Assembly (NCBI RefSeq): GCF_018991925.1 | Contig: NW_024724368.1 | Span: 6,737,303-6,801,302, forward strand | Length of the DNA stretch: 64,000 nt | DNA from: Homarus americanus | Taxonomy: Eukaryota > Arthropoda > Malacostraca > Decapoda > Nephropidae | Direction: 5' to 3' | In this document: piece after piece, positions 1 through 12,296 of the stretch | How positions within the stretch are numbered: the stretch's first letter is position 1 | How the letters are laid out: every line of letters starts with the position of its first letter | The notes under the pieces: model-generated | What the model was told of the DNA's origin: nothing | Seen by the model: the letters and a program-made list of their open reading frames with translations, nothing else | Databases searched by the model: none | Translations under genes and position numbers: made by a program

Positions 1-30
1 AAACATTCAAAAGACGGCATCGTAACTCCT

Positions 31-550
31 TCAAGTACTTCTCTTTAGACATGTTTCATTTGCATGGTTATGAGAGTCTTGAACCCTTCGTCTAGCAACC
101 TTCACTACACGGGATGTTTGCCTCTTAACGCTCAGAATACAATGACCCTTTTCACCTCTAAGCGAGATAACTATACGTCTTAAGGGGAGTAACTCATTGT
201 ACTCAGGGGGGAGTGGGGGGTTAACAATCATCATAATCTTCCACATGTTATCCTTAACGTCGTCGTAAACCTTGTCCATCCACAGCCTCTCCAACTTGGA
301 AAATAAATTATCCACGACAAAATCTCTTCCATCTACTGAAGAGCATCTGATGAGTACCTTTTAAGACACAGCATCCCCCTGGACGACACCTGCAACAAAC
401 ACCACTACGAGCATCACCCTCCACGACACCTACCAATCCTGTCATAAAAACTTGAGCACACAAACCAGGTAAATCTTCATCAAGACTATTATTACTCCAT
501 TGAACGATACCATGCAAGGCCTCGGGATTAAGTACAGGGCAGACTAACAC
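31..550 (-). other. Two abutting minus-strand reading frames, unidentified
   Basis: Two open frames on the minus strand (308-550, 80 codons, then 31-315, 94 codons) overlap by 8 bases and are in different frames. The upstream one is cysteine-rich near its end (CCRCRPGGCC); the downstream one is rich in Arg/Lys/Val. Unlike most open frames in this window they are not built from simple repeats, so a decayed coding segment or an exon remnant is possible. I recognise no family, see no clear splice sites, and chance is the more likely explanation. Confidence 0.15.
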
Positions 551-3500
551 CCTGAACCATTACACCAAGATAACATAGAGCGGCAGTAAATAAACCAACT
601 CCACTATTCTATTGTGATTTTTTATTGACTAGATTTTAATAATTTAATACCAAAAAAATCAGGTTGAGGTAACAAGGTAACATTTTGCTCGCAACTTACG
701 ACAGACATCATGAGAAAATTCCGTGTTGGTCAGATATAACAGACACTGAATAAAAATAGGAGTGACGGTAAAACCCAAACGATTGAATAAAAACTGCCAA
801 CCCAGCACTGACGTCTGGCCATAAGGGGTAAAAGCTAATCAAATGGCGACTAATCAGTTAAGATGATCAGGGGCTATGGAATTTGTTATACTCGAACATC
901 TTACACACACACGCACGCAAGATATAAGGTGGGTGGGAGATTGCTGCCACCAAAGTCTCAACTGAATATTTTGATTACACACCCATAATACTGTCATTAC
1001 TTTCTGGTCTACTATTAGTCAACGTGATAAACGAACATATTTCTCTCCCATGAGTAAGAATGACCATTGATTTCAGTCGCCAATAAGAGAATTTGCATTA
1101 AGTGACGTTAAATCCTACTTAAGTGGTATTCTGTATGCCTGAAGACACAGTAAAAACATTTCGTGAGCAACGTTCAGTAGTACACACACTGAACACTGAG
1201 TTGCAGATGTTATGAGTGACTGAGTTCTACACACGGAGGTTTATGATACTCAATGCTTTTCATCAACCATTATTTACTTCCAGCAACAAGTTTTAAATGT
1301 TTCGAGGATACAAGACGAACCGAACATTATTTTGCAGCACGGAAGTACAACATCAACCGTTTACAGTTAGTTCAACTCATTAGAAGGGAGATATAACACG
1401 TAAGAGGACATCAATACTAGCAGGTGATAACTCCTTCATGGACAGATATACAGGTATTAATATATCAACAACAGGTTCAACTTACTCCAGGATGGATATA
1501 TATATATATATAAAACAAAATGATGATATTACCGACACGTTCAAGTTATTTTTCTCACTAAATTGATCTGACAACTAATTTTGTCTTCCTCAGCTATAAA
1601 TAATATTATCTTCGTATTGTAAAATGTCAAGTTCACTTCTGAGTCTTCAATGTTCCTCCAGGTTTTGTGTGTGTTCTCGCCAACCTTTAGCAGTTAAATA
1701 GACCTACGTAAAAACTAATAAGTCACACACATCCACCCGTGAGATTTGCTCTTAATTCCCAACCCTCAAATCTGTGGTTCATTTTTATTCTCAATCCTGT
1801 TGGTGTCTTTATTCTTATCATATCACACGTTATCAATTATTCCCATTCTTCATTAAGTGTAGGTAGGATTTTTTTCCCCGGTGCCTATAAGCAACTAAAA
1901 CCAGTACTCCTCCCTATAGGACTCTTGTAGGATCCTCATTTAACTCTATCCTACTCATTAACGGTCCCAGGGTATATCACGTTATGACGCAAGGGAAGGG
2001 TGGGAAATTTGACAGTGGTGGGATGTTGACAGTCTTTGGAAGACGGGTATGAGCACCTGATCATCTCAAGAAATATATATCATTAAAACTATGTCAGGTT
2101 TACAATAACCAAACAAAGTATTTATCTTCTCTTTTATATCCTGTGGTTAAGTGCCAATCGGTATTAAATTAACCAATTGATCCAAAGCGACATTCTAACA
2201 TTGCACAGGAGGTTTAAACCCTGACCATTTATACAGTGCTACAGCCTAGAAATAATAGTCAAACAAAATCAAAGAATTTCTCTCCTAACTCCGAAACATC
2301 ACAATACGTCTCTCAATCAGAGTTGCCCATATCGTGACTATCTCCCAGTTAACTCAAAGTCAATCCTCGAGGTTGTAAGTCCTCTCTCTATTGTTTCTGG
2401 AAGCCGTAACTTACATAAATTGTATATATTTTCAGCTTCTTAAACTCCCTTTGTTTTATATCTCGCGCCCTCAAGCCAGCTGATTATCCTTAGCTTGTGA
2501 TTGGTTGGCATAATTTGAAAGCATAACTGTGATTGGTCAACTGCTCTGCTTCCTGGTTCAGATTATGTTGCTAGTCAGATCCATCTACCAAACTAGTAAC
2601 GTTAGACTATCCAGCAATCCTCTATATATATCCACACTAAAGGTTCTGATCAAAAGCATACTGAATGCACTTTCATACTTAGTAACAAGTATAGGCGTTA
2701 TACTAACAGCATGTAGTAGTGTATGAGAGGCAAGACGCAGGAAGCAGCTCCTCTCACCCCAATCCAAGTGAAGTGTTCTTTGAAGTGTCATAGGTTCAAC
2801 ATTATGCAGTGAACAGTTAAGAAAAATTCCAACTCATCATCTATAACGAACGGATCTGTGTACTGGGAACGTCAAGCTAAACAAGTCTCGTTACCTGCTG
2901 ATGTGTTTTACGAGAATGGCTCCATTGTGTTCCTTCAGATACAACTTCAGACTTTCCTTGCACTATACCACCAAAGTATCATCAATATGGCATTCAATTC
3001 ACGCCACTTGAGTTTCCACCACAACACTACCTGCGTCTCACAACAATCACCTCCATGACGTGGTAGGTGTTTGGCTCTGTGATGCTTCCGGTAATTATCA
3101 ACAGCGTCAATACCGAATTATTTTTCCAGTAAATTAAACATGTGCCCTGTGTTTGTCTTCACTCCCTCATTTTCTGAACGAATTAACCACGTTGTTTATG
3201 TGAACGTAGTATATTTTGAGTATGTGTTGAAGGGAATCAATTTGGTGTCCACAAACTGCCCCGGAGCTGAAAGCCACCTCCTGCCCCTAAACTGCATGAC
3301 AGACCTAATATACTAAAAATTGCCACCAAATTACATGAAAACAATGACCATGCATACATTTTAACTGATCTTTTTTTTCCTCATAATGTCTACAGCCTTG
3401 TCAAGAAGTGTGTCACTCTGAAGCACAATTAAAATGATATAATATTACGTACATAAGATGCTGCTGTTTTTACATTGTACAAAACTTGATTACAGATAGT

Positions 3501-4106
3501 TGTCCAGCAAGTTAACGTCGGATAAGAACAATATCATTAAATATTTCTTGTTTGTGACATAATTATGCAAATACGTACACCCAGCGTCTCTTAAATACGT
3601 TGTCTCTGGTTCAAAGGGATAGTCGAATTTTATGAAGCTGCGACATTACTTTTTATGCTATAGATTGTTTAAAATCCTGGTGTCTGCTTATAAAATTATA
3701 TTAAGACATGGCGTGAAATCAATTCTATTTGAGTACCGTATGCAGTATTGCAGTCCTAACACCACTAAAAATAAGCATGGCGTTTTGAGAAATTACATCA
3801 GCAGTTTTCTCAAATAATTCAGAAACCTTTCAGCGTGTATTAAGTGATTGGAAATAACACTCTCTTTATTTATTTTTTGCCTTAATACCCACAGTCATAT
3901 ATGATCTAGCAACACTAGCCTGAAGTATTTGTAAAAAAAAAATATGATGGTTATCGTATCCGTAATTTTCTTCTTGTAGAAAGTGAGAGTGGCAGGTACA
4001 GCTCAGCCCACTATCAGTAGTCACCCACACAGTGATAAAGCCGAAACGCTAATCTATACTTTTAATGCTCACTCTTACCTGACACTGATAAAGAAGTTTA
4101 ATGCTT
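551..4106. other. Unannotated AT-rich stretch
   Basis: I see no gene, RNA or transposon signature on either strand. It holds a short TA run at about 1497-1512 and short chance open frames (for example at 1739, 2529, 2858 and 3632) with no coding character. Confidence 0.5.
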
Positions 4107-4110
4107 CACA

Positions 4111-4149
<39 letters not shown>
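4107..4149. repeat. (CA)n microsatellite
   Basis: About 20 CA units with one CATA interruption near the start. No adjacent gene. Confidence 0.95.
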
Positions 4150-4151
<2 letters not shown>

Positions 4152-5095
4152 AAGTATAAACTCCAATGAACAAGGATTTTGCTACTTTTTCCACTCAAGA
4201 GATGAAAGGTAAAGAGGCTCCGTCATACACCTGCATTTCAAGTTTTTCTCAATATTATTATTATATGGTGCAATAAGTTGTAAGTGTCGATGGAGGGGAA
4301 CCAGTTTTTTCCCGTGTCTGGTGTGAGGAAACTCGTGTGCCCTGGAACTGTTCGACATCAACAAAGTGTTAACCATTACAGTAGTTGTATTCCAAGTCGA
4401 CCATACAGTAAACATATTATGATCTATAAACATCAATAATAAAAACTAATATTCTTAGAGGGATAGAGAGATAGATAGAGTCGCTCAAAAAACTATATAC
4501 ACAAAATTGTGTTGAGAAAATATGACACGACGGACGAAGGATTTTGACAACCCTACCAAGACAACAGGAGTCGCAATGTTCATTCTGAAATTCATGGATC
4601 ACCCCGAGTACAGATCGGTTTTTGAGTGACTGTACATTATAATAGCTATATCCTCTTTAACTAAACACTTATGGTGATGAAAAATAATAAAAATAATACT
4701 TCATTCACAGATAATTTGTGACGATAAAGCATAATAAATAATAATCTCAAATAATACTTTACGAGAACATAATACAATAAAGCTAAATGATATTCCTGAT
4801 ATTTTTGACGTATAGTAATGAAGATGCCACAATCCAAGAGGAGAGAATGTATTTAATAGCCAAATATTACCAAACACAAGCAAAATGTTAAGATGAAACG
4901 CAAGAATGAAGACAAGATGCAAAGGAAACGCTTCCACACATAACCGGTTGACGCAGAATGAAAACAAAAACCAAACCAGGAAACTGTCAAAAGCTAAGGC
5001 AATAATTTTTTTTCCTCAAGATGTTTTCGTAATGCTTCCTGACTGACTTCATGTGACTTGCAAATGACAACAGTTAGCAGCAGGTGTGACGAGTG

Positions 5096-5134
<39 letters not shown>

Positions 5135-5364
5135 TATCAGATTCACGAGATGATATATGATGAATCTGGTCGCTCATCTCATCACACCATGGAGTCAAAA
5201 CATGAAAAAATTCTCGAAATTCATCACCAAGAATTTATTACTGTATAGGGTTTCGGTAGGGTAGAGAATTAAGACAAAATTGACAGTAGACACGTCAGTT
5301 TAATTTTTTAGTTTAACAAAATTATTGACAAAGCTTGTAGTACAGTTTGCCTATTCTGAGTAAT
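4150..5364. other. Unannotated stretch with a (GT)n tract
   Basis: The only clear structure is a (GT)n microsatellite at about 5099-5132. The minus-strand open frames at 4182-4967 are short, AT-driven and unlike any family I know. Confidence 0.5.
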
Positions 5365-5484
5365 TCAGTCAGGTCTTGACACTGAGGGTGGTATCACTTC
5401 TCACTGCCACACAGGACAGAGGTTCAAACACAAAGAAATACAACATATTCATCTAATATACTATAGGACTAGGCGTGTATCTGC

Positions 5485-5523
<39 letters not shown>

Positions 5524-6016
5524 TGTTCTGGGCAGCCGAAACGGCACAATCGTTTTCCATTAAACTTGGTGGAAAAATCGCAAAAAATTCGTAGAGTGGA
5601 ACAAACCTGGTCCCATGTCGATGGTTTCTTTAGGAAGGCATTAGTTAACAACTTTATTTACGATGGAAAACGATGCAAATCTACGGACTTGGCGCACCCT
5701 AATTAACCATGCAAGTCTACGGACTTGGCACACCCTCATTCGTTGTACACTGTCACAAGCGTTCAAACTCTCACAAGGGCACGAACGTGCCCGCGATCAC
5801 TTGTTAACAGCTACTGTATATATATAGAGGTCATATTCATGAGGGTAATGTCACTGTTCACTGCCATGCAGGACAGAGGTTTGTATACAAAGAAATGCAT
5901 CATATTCATTGACACTATATATAGGTCAGATTCATGTGGGTAATGTCACTGTTCACTGCCATGCAGGACAGAGGTTCGTACACAAAGAAATACATTATAT
6001 TCAGTAGCAGTAGATA
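5365..6016 (+). repeat. ~99-bp tandem repeat split by a dispersed repeat
   Basis: Two nearly identical units at about 5818-5916 and 5917-6016 share CACTGCCATGCAGGACAGAG and AAAGAAAT(G/A)CAT. A more diverged unit lies at about 5365-5450, with CACTGCCACACAGGACAGAG. A fourth unit begins and fades out after 6016. The dispersed repeat at 5452-5804 sits between the first and second units, so it probably inserted into an older array. Confidence 0.75.
5452..5804 (+). repeat. Dispersed repeat family R1, copy 1
   Basis: Starts TCTAATATACTATAGGACTA and ends CGCGATCACTTGT; a (GT)n tract lies at 5486-5522. Apart from the length of that tract it matches 32396-32730 almost base for base (over 90% by eye), including GGGCAGCCGAAACGGCACAA and a short internal duplication around CTACGGACTTGG. 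A frame of about 60 codons is shared by the two copies but runs through the microsatellite and has no recognised domain. I see no terminal inverted repeats. The class is unknown; a non-autonomous DNA element or a satellite-like unit are both possible. Confidence 0.8.
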
Positions 6017-6072
6017 TAGGTCAGTGGTTCACATACATTGGATGTCATATTCAAATTGAAGACTAATCAGTG

Positions 6073-7440
6073 TGGGCTAGCAAATTTGGGATAAACAGCC
6101 AGAATGTCCTCAAGCACCCTCGATTCAATGTAGTAATTACAAAGTTCAAGATAAGTCAGGTGGCTTGAAGTCCTTGACAGTGTCACATTCAATAATATAG
6201 TGTTCAAGTGTATGCTTTAAAGATTTATCACAAAGTTTACATGCTGAGTGTTCCGGTATGGATACAGCGTTACTAACCTGCCAGATGTGTCTGTATCCTA
6301 GCCTAATTCTGGCCACGACTACATCACATTGTCTGGTTCTGTCCTTATGCTGGCCATACCGGTACCTTTTGTCACAAAATTTGTCATATTTACTAATGCT
6401 ATAACTGTCAGGTCTCTCTACATTTCTCACTTCTTCTAGAACAGAGTTCATGATTCTGACTTGAATGTTTTTAAGTACAGCATTGGACAGGCCAAGGTCA
6501 CGGTCAACATTTTCTTTCTTACATGCCTCATTGGCCAGTCTATCAGCACGGTCATCATACTTGATTCCAACATGGGACGGAATCCACACAAATTCGATAC
6601 GAAAGTTGTTCTCATTGGCAGTTATCACATTCCTTTTAATATCACATACAACTTTAGACATAGAGACTGACGGGCTGTTCATTGATTTCAAAGCACTTTG
6701 AGAGTCACAGAATATCACCCCACCTCCATTTTCTTTCAGGTAGTCTGTGGCTAAGTAGATTCCAGTTAGTTCAGTTTGTGTTGTGCTGGCCCAGTTGTTC
6801 AGCCTTTGTTTGTTTGACACTATCATCTCTTTTTCTTTATATATTACAATTGCACAGCCTGTTCTACCTGTGTTTGTCTGCACAGAACCATCAGTAAAAG
6901 CATAACATTCACTTGATTTAATACTCTCTATGTGTCTGTTAATAGTTTCTAGTGTGACACATCTCACCACATCGGTGTTTAACATTTGCTTACTACCAAC
7001 AGGAGTGTAATTAATAGGAACTGATATATCCAGCCAAGGAGGAATGGCATTAATAGGTTCGTCTGGGGTGATTGGGACATTCAGTTTCAAGAGATCTGCA
7101 ACACTTTTATGAAGCCACGACCCAAAGAGAGTCTTTTGTGGAAGGTTAGCGAGATAGTCGGGATTACTTAGATAGAACATCAACTCAGTTTGAGCTGTAG
7201 TTTGAGAACCATTGTTCTTCAAAACTTTGACACAAAACATGGTATTAAGTAGAGCTATCCTCTCAGATAGGGAGGGCAGTCGGAGCTCTTTCCTCATGTT
7301 TACAATTCTGGTTGATTTGGGCTACCTTGAATGACGCGCATGGCTTCATTTTGCACTACCTCAAGGCTGTTGAGTTGTTTAGGCAGTAATGCCTCGAACG
7401 TTACAGGATAATATGACAATTTGCAATTTTCTTTGTACCA
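6073..7440 (-). mobile_element. Jockey/I-like LINE, 5'-truncated and decayed
   Basis: Minus-strand remnant of a non-LTR retrotransposon: the end of the reverse-transcriptase region (about 7440-7300), an RNase H domain and a C-terminal CCHC-like knuckle. At least two frame breaks are visible: near 7300-7320, where the preceding RT-tail frame runs into a stop while the next frame opens, and near 6146, after which the C-terminal sequence continues in another frame to a stop near 6073. No endonuclease domain or RT catalytic core is present, as expected of a 5'-truncated copy. The 3' tail is not obvious; the ~99-bp tandem repeat follows just beyond. Confidence 0.85.
6146..7297 (-). pseudogene. LINE ORF2 fragment with RNase H domain
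   Basis: 383-codon open frame. It carries an RNase H fold: TDGS at residues 135-138 (catalytic Asp136), the Glu of QTELTGI at 176, CDSQSA with Asp198, and VWIPSHVGI followed by DRADRLANEA with Asp252. These are the four acidic positions of active RNase H. A zinc-knuckle-like motif follows (Cys353, Cys356, His362/His366, Cys371), typical of the C-terminus of Jockey/I-clade LINEs. In an intact element this domain helps remove template RNA during target-primed reverse transcription. The first Met is internal to the original ORF2 and is only the first in-frame ATG after a frame break. Non-functional alone, since the reverse-transcriptase core is missing. Confidence 0.9.
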
Positions 7441-8011
7441 CGTAACTATGTGAACTGTCACCATTCCGCCAATCACCAGTATTAGTATTACACGTCAATG
7501 AAACGTTATCAGTACAATCCACTCACAAACCATCATCACTACACGCCACAGTCAACATTTCAAACAAGAACAATTACAAATCAATTCTTTTAAAAAGTCA
7601 ACTCATGAATCATCAATACTTCAACCATCAATTAACAACCTTCTCCCCCCCCCCCCACACACACATCAAGCGTACTGTAAATGTCAATCATCAATAATCA
7701 GATCACACACACACACAGGTCAGATCTCACAGTTGCACAAATGTCACCTGAGTGCTCCCTAACACAGCTGACCTTTTCAACACTCATAAACTATATCTTT
7801 CTCCTTATCATCCATCCTGCCCATGATAGCAGAGGTCAAAGGTCGTGCTGGCGCAATCTTATAAAGTTTGCCGGCCACCGTGTCGTGATTCCCCGGGTTG
7901 TGAGGCACAGATATATGCTCCTTGGAATATTACGAGTCATTCAGGTGAAACTATATGCAACAGCTCATATACGCGTCTCTATCCAGATCTAACGTGTGCA
8001 GAGTTTCACGT
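7441..8011. other. No gene seen
   Basis: Low-GC sequence with a C run and short CA runs around 7646-7720. The open frames at 7681-8030 run on into the 27-bp repeat and are not convincing genes. Confidence 0.5.
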
Positions 8012-8512
8012 GTGCCTAAAGTTCAGTTGATCCCCGGGGTGCCTAAAGTTAAGTTGATCCCTGGGGTGCCTAAAGTTAATTTGATCCCTGGGGTGCCTAA
8101 AGTTCAGTTGATCCCTGGGGTGCCTAAAGTTCAGTTGATCGCTGGGGTGCCTAAAGTTCTGTTGATCCCTGGGGTGCCTAAAGTTAAGTTGATCCCTGGG
8201 GTGCCTAAAGTTCAGTTGATCCCGGGGTGCCTAAAGTTCAGTTGATCGCTGGGGTGCCTAAAGTTCAAGTTCAGTTGATCGCTGCCTAAAGTTCAGGGAT
8301 CGTGCCTAAAGTTCAGTTGATCGCTGGGGTGCCTTAAGTTCAGTTGATCGCTGGGGTGCCTAAAGTTAAGTTGATCGCTGGGGTGCCTAAAGTTAAGTTG
8401 ATCCCTGGGGTGCCTAAAGTTCAGTTGATCCCTGGGGTGCCTAAAGTTCAGTTGGTCCCTGGGGTGCCTAAAGATCAGTTGATCCCTGGGGTGCCTAAAG
8501 ATCAGTTGAACC
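8012..8512 (+). repeat. 27-bp minisatellite, ~18 copies
   Basis: Tandem units of the form GTGCCTAAAGTTCAGTTGAT plus CCCTGGG. Variants include TTAAGTT for TTCAGTT, ATCGCTG for ATCCCTG, and a final AAGATCAG type. Because 27 is divisible by three, the forward strand reads as repeated VPKVQLIPG and the reverse as DQLNFRHPR-like units. The middle (8220-8330) has truncated units that break the frame. No start context or flanking coding sequence suggests a real protein. Confidence 0.95.
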
Positions 8513-8745
8513 AAAAAAATTCAAAATTTTTCCCAAAATTTAAAAAAATCAAATTTTTTAAAAAAATTTCCAAAATTTTTCAAAATTTTGTGAAAATTTC
8601 GGAAATTTTTGAAAACTTATTTTCTTTTTTAAATTTCTGATTTTTTTTTTAAATTTCTGAAAATTTTAAATTTCTGAAATTTTTTTTTGAAAATTCCGAA
8701 TTTTTTTTTTTTAATTTCTGAAAATTTTTTGAAAATGTTCATAGG
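8513..8745. repeat. AAATTT-type low-complexity tract
   Basis: Alternating A-runs and T-runs with occasional CC, CTG or GG, starting exactly where the 27-bp array stops. It looks like a degenerate AAAATTTTT/TTTCTGAAA repeat. Confidence 0.8.
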
Positions 8746-9225
8746 TGTTGAAAATGGCCTTCACGTTTTGATCTGTATACACTCAAGCTGTTCCCATCTT
8801 CACAAACCACCGCCTCGGGTCATGTCTCTTTTCAAGCACTCAACTAATACCAGAGTCGAGTAAGTATACGAGTGAACTCTCCTTAGATATAGGTATAAGC
8901 TATGAATAAGGACAGTATAGTGATGATATTAAAATCTTTGAATATAATGCGTAACGGTAACTTAATTAAGCAGTTATATTCACCTAGTTGTGTATGAAAC
9001 GAGACATGCACCGAGACAGTGGTTCGTGCAGAAGGCCAGTGATTCAACCCCCTACCCCCCCACCCCACCCCCCACCCCCTCACCTCCATCCCCTGCGTCA
9101 GGCACATTGTTACCAGATCTGAACTGCCATCACCTAAAAGAGCTCTCGACAGGGTGGGGGGCGTGGGGGGGCGGGGGGAGGGGATTCTTTTATGAGTGAC
9201 TGTACTGCTTCCTAAACATTCAATG
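8746..9225. other. C-tract/G-tract pair, otherwise no gene
   Basis: A C-rich run at about 9047-9092 (CCCCC, CCCCACCCCAC, CCCCCTCACC) is followed about 60 bases later by a G-rich run at about 9151-9184 (GGTGGGGGGCGTGGGGGGGC). The two can pair imperfectly. Opposing open frames across them are simply the two readings of this low-complexity sequence. Confidence 0.6.
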
Positions 9226-9520
9226 AACATAATAACACAAACCTATTATATCTCAAAAGGCCTAATAAACCAGTAACACATTACATGGAGCATATTAACA
9301 CTCCAATTAGCATAATAACACTACTTAATGCTCTTCACAGAGGAGCATAATAACAGAGACTAATTACACTTACTATCTTCTTTGGAATAATAACAACATT
9401 CTTTAATATATTCATCTTAGCATGGAGACACTATGCTCATTCATGGGAGCATAATAACACCAGCTAACACACTCAACGGAGCATAATAACACCTAATTCA
9501 TTTCAGGAAGCATTAATTAC
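9226..9520 (+). repeat. Degenerate GCATAATAACAC repeat
   Basis: The motif GGAGCATAATAACA or close variants recurs irregularly, near 9228, 9290, 9330, 9353, 9451 and 9479, separated by unrelated AT-rich sequence. It resembles a decayed minisatellite. Confidence 0.5.
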
Positions 9521-9621
9521 ATTACATAACACGGCCCGTTATCTTCGCCTTCACTACCAGGTAAAATAAAGGAACAAAGTAATTGTCTTTCATTTCCGTC
9601 TTAAGTGCGTCATTAATTACC

Positions 9622-9654
<33 letters not shown>

Positions 9655-9669
9655 GAGAGAGAGAGAGAG
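9622..9669. repeat. (GA)n microsatellite
   Basis: About 24 GA units with one GGGA interruption. Confidence 0.95.
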
Positions 9670-10591
9670 CTATTGTTGTTCGTAAATCCCACAGTATATT
9701 GCACAGCGACACTGATTGGTTGGAATACGAGCCGGATATAACCTGACAGCCAATCAAGTACTGAGTTACAAAATATCACCCAAAACATGACTCAGTATCT
9801 TGAGAAATGCGAGAGTGTTGTTTTGAAATCGTAAAAATGAGAGTAGGTTGAGCAGCTGAGTCTACGCCATTGATAAAGGTAAGATATGTCTCTCTGGTGG
9901 GGTGAGTCAGCGCCACACACACCCACGTCATCAGCGAGCTTCTTGTGCCTTAGGTCGCACACCGCAGGGGTCACCTCACACACACTAATGACTCACGCAC
10001 GTGCTTCTTCGTCAGTCATTACCGCACCAGTAGCTACCTTCAACACTCTAATCTCCATATTTTATTTTTCCTCTCTCTGCCTTCTTAAAATACTACCTAT
10101 GTAATATTAGGTCATTTAACTGTCAGTAAAAATGTTCTGTATATTATGAGTTTTGTAAACATTGTACTGAAGTGTTTTATTTTTACGAATCTCTTTTACT
10201 GTTTTTGAGAATATATATTAATACGTGTTGTAATACTACCGTGTTATCGTTAAGATCACCATGGTCATCACTCCTACACGACACGTTATCTTAAATTTCA
10301 ATCTGGAAGTTATCATCACTGGAGACACTTAACCCGTGAAAGGATGGAATTTAACACGAAAATAACCTCTGAATATTTCTGGCCAATCACAACCACAGAT
10401 GAGTTTTGACCTTAATATAATCCTCAGTTATCTTTTGATCCTTCAGGAGATTAAGGGGCGCCAGTCCTCATAAGCCCTCTACTGTGTTGTCTCTCTGCAT
10501 CTACAGTAGTCATGGTTTGGGAGACACACGCGATAGAACAAAGTCATTCAACAGCAGCAATTCCTATCACCTAGTCAGTCAAAAGTAATAT

Positions 10592-10595
<4 letters not shown>
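9670..10595. other. No gene seen
   Basis: Ordinary mixed-composition sequence with only short chance open frames on both strands (for example around 9792-10104). Confidence 0.5.

Positions 10596-10654
<59 letters not shown>
10596..10654. repeat. (CA)n microsatellite
   Basis: About 29 perfect CA units. Confidence 0.95.
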
Positions 10655-10656
<2 letters not shown>

Positions 10657-12069
10657 GGCCGATACACACTATTCACCCCCAACCACCGCCTACCCCTCCT
10701 AATCCTTAACTACATCACCCCATCGTTACTTAATCCTTCTCCTTTCTCCCCAATAGTTTGTTTTGACCCCTAATTGTAAGGCCATCAGCAGCACACAGCG
10801 AGACTAAGAAAAATAATAAAAACAGCTGCAGAAATTCCCCTAACTCTTCCTGTCCCCAGCACGTACTGTAAGCCACATTAAATGAAAAATTACACGTATA
10901 TAATATTCTTATTCTATTGCAGCACCGAAGAAAATCAATAGAAACAGAATCAACAATAAAATTTGGTACATGGAAACTAGGTGCTGACGCTACACAAGAG
11001 GAAGAAGCAACTAACGCAATATTCCCCCTGAGCGAAACACCCTCACCTTAACTCACCTCTGGCAACCACTGCAGCTCACACCACAACACAAGACACAGTG
11101 AGCCGGATGGGGAGAATAAAGGTCTGATCGGATACGTGAAGTGCGTCCTATTCACGAGCAAAACAATGCCCTTGGCTGTGGTTATTAGAGCCCCCTCATT
11201 CACAGACAGGAAGTTCTGTGTTTTGTTAGTTTCTGTCTTTTTTATTGAGGGTTTAAGTTCCAAGTTAACCTTCACTATAAATCTTACCAAGTACAATTCA
11301 CTTGTTTCTCGACAGCCCATGTGTGAAAAAAAATTGCCTCATCCCTCTGTGTAACTGACTCTGGGCCAAATACAGTTGACAGCCAGTAGTGTCTTCCTGT
11401 GTTTGGGGATCACGTTCATGTAAACAACGTGGTGTGACCCCTTAGCCAGCTCCCACGACCCACAGTCTAGTTCAACAAGGCCCCTACCATAAAAAAAATC
11501 CCTCGTAATTAACTATATATCTTTACACCTTAGTTTTAACTCAGGAAAAAAATAAAAAAATAAAAGTATCATCCCCAAATAACACCCTAACTATACTGGG
11601 TCTCTACATTAGGATATAAAATTAAGGTTAAAAAAAGTCATTGGCTGGACCTTAAGTGCAATCGCCACGTTATTTTTGGATGTTACTTAGATGTTTATCC
11701 TTAATAACAAACATGTTCCTCACCCAGGCTCTTCCTCAAGGCCTGACTCATCTCACAAACACACACTCGTTGCCCTTTTAAGAGATCCCAGTTCATTAAA
11801 ACGTAGGTATTTATTGTCGAGTAATGATATCTCGTGCGTTTAGTGAATAGGAGAAATCAGATACTTCAGTTTAATTTAGAGATGGAGTAGATAATAGTAG
11901 CTAAAATTGAAGGTATGGGAGGATCAGGGGAAGGCAAAGACCCGACTGGAAGAATGAAGACGAAAAGCTGTGGTTCCCGAAGAGGTGATGGCTTCTGGGG
12001 GGCATGATCGCCAACCAACAATACCAATAGCCGCCTGATAGATTGACTCTTATCCTTATCATGTAACGA
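10655..12069. other. No gene seen
   Basis: No domain, transposon or RNA signature. Short opposing open frames at about 11048-11354 and 11901-12116 look like chance. Confidence 0.5.
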
Positions 12070-12175
12070 CAGATGTTACATGACCCTGACCTATTTTTTT
12101 TACGTTCGTAGGTCACATATTACAGATACTACATGACCCTGACCTTTTTTCACGCTCACAGGTCACATATATTAC
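12070..12175 (+). repeat. Tandem duplication with AGGTCA-type half-sites
   Basis: Two diverged ~53-bp copies (about 12070-12121 and 12122-12175). Each has CATGACCCTGACCT, a T-run spacer, then AGGTCACATAT. TGACCT and AGGTCA form an everted pair of nuclear-receptor half-sites, with spacers of 17 and 14 bases, and TGACCC immediately precedes TGACCT. Equally, each copy can fold into a short hairpin. Whether any receptor binds is unknown. Confidence 0.5.
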
Positions 12176-12296
12176 TGTGGGGGTTAAGGGTCACGAAACA
12201 CAAAGCTCTAATGATCATCCTTCAAGTCATATGGTTACTTTTTTTGCTGTATTCGTCAGAGAAAAAACAGATAAATGGTGTTACATGAAGATTATT

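Noticed and set aside
6461..6897. Plus-strand frames of 69-78 codons
   Set aside because: Antisense shadows of the LINE RNase H frame.
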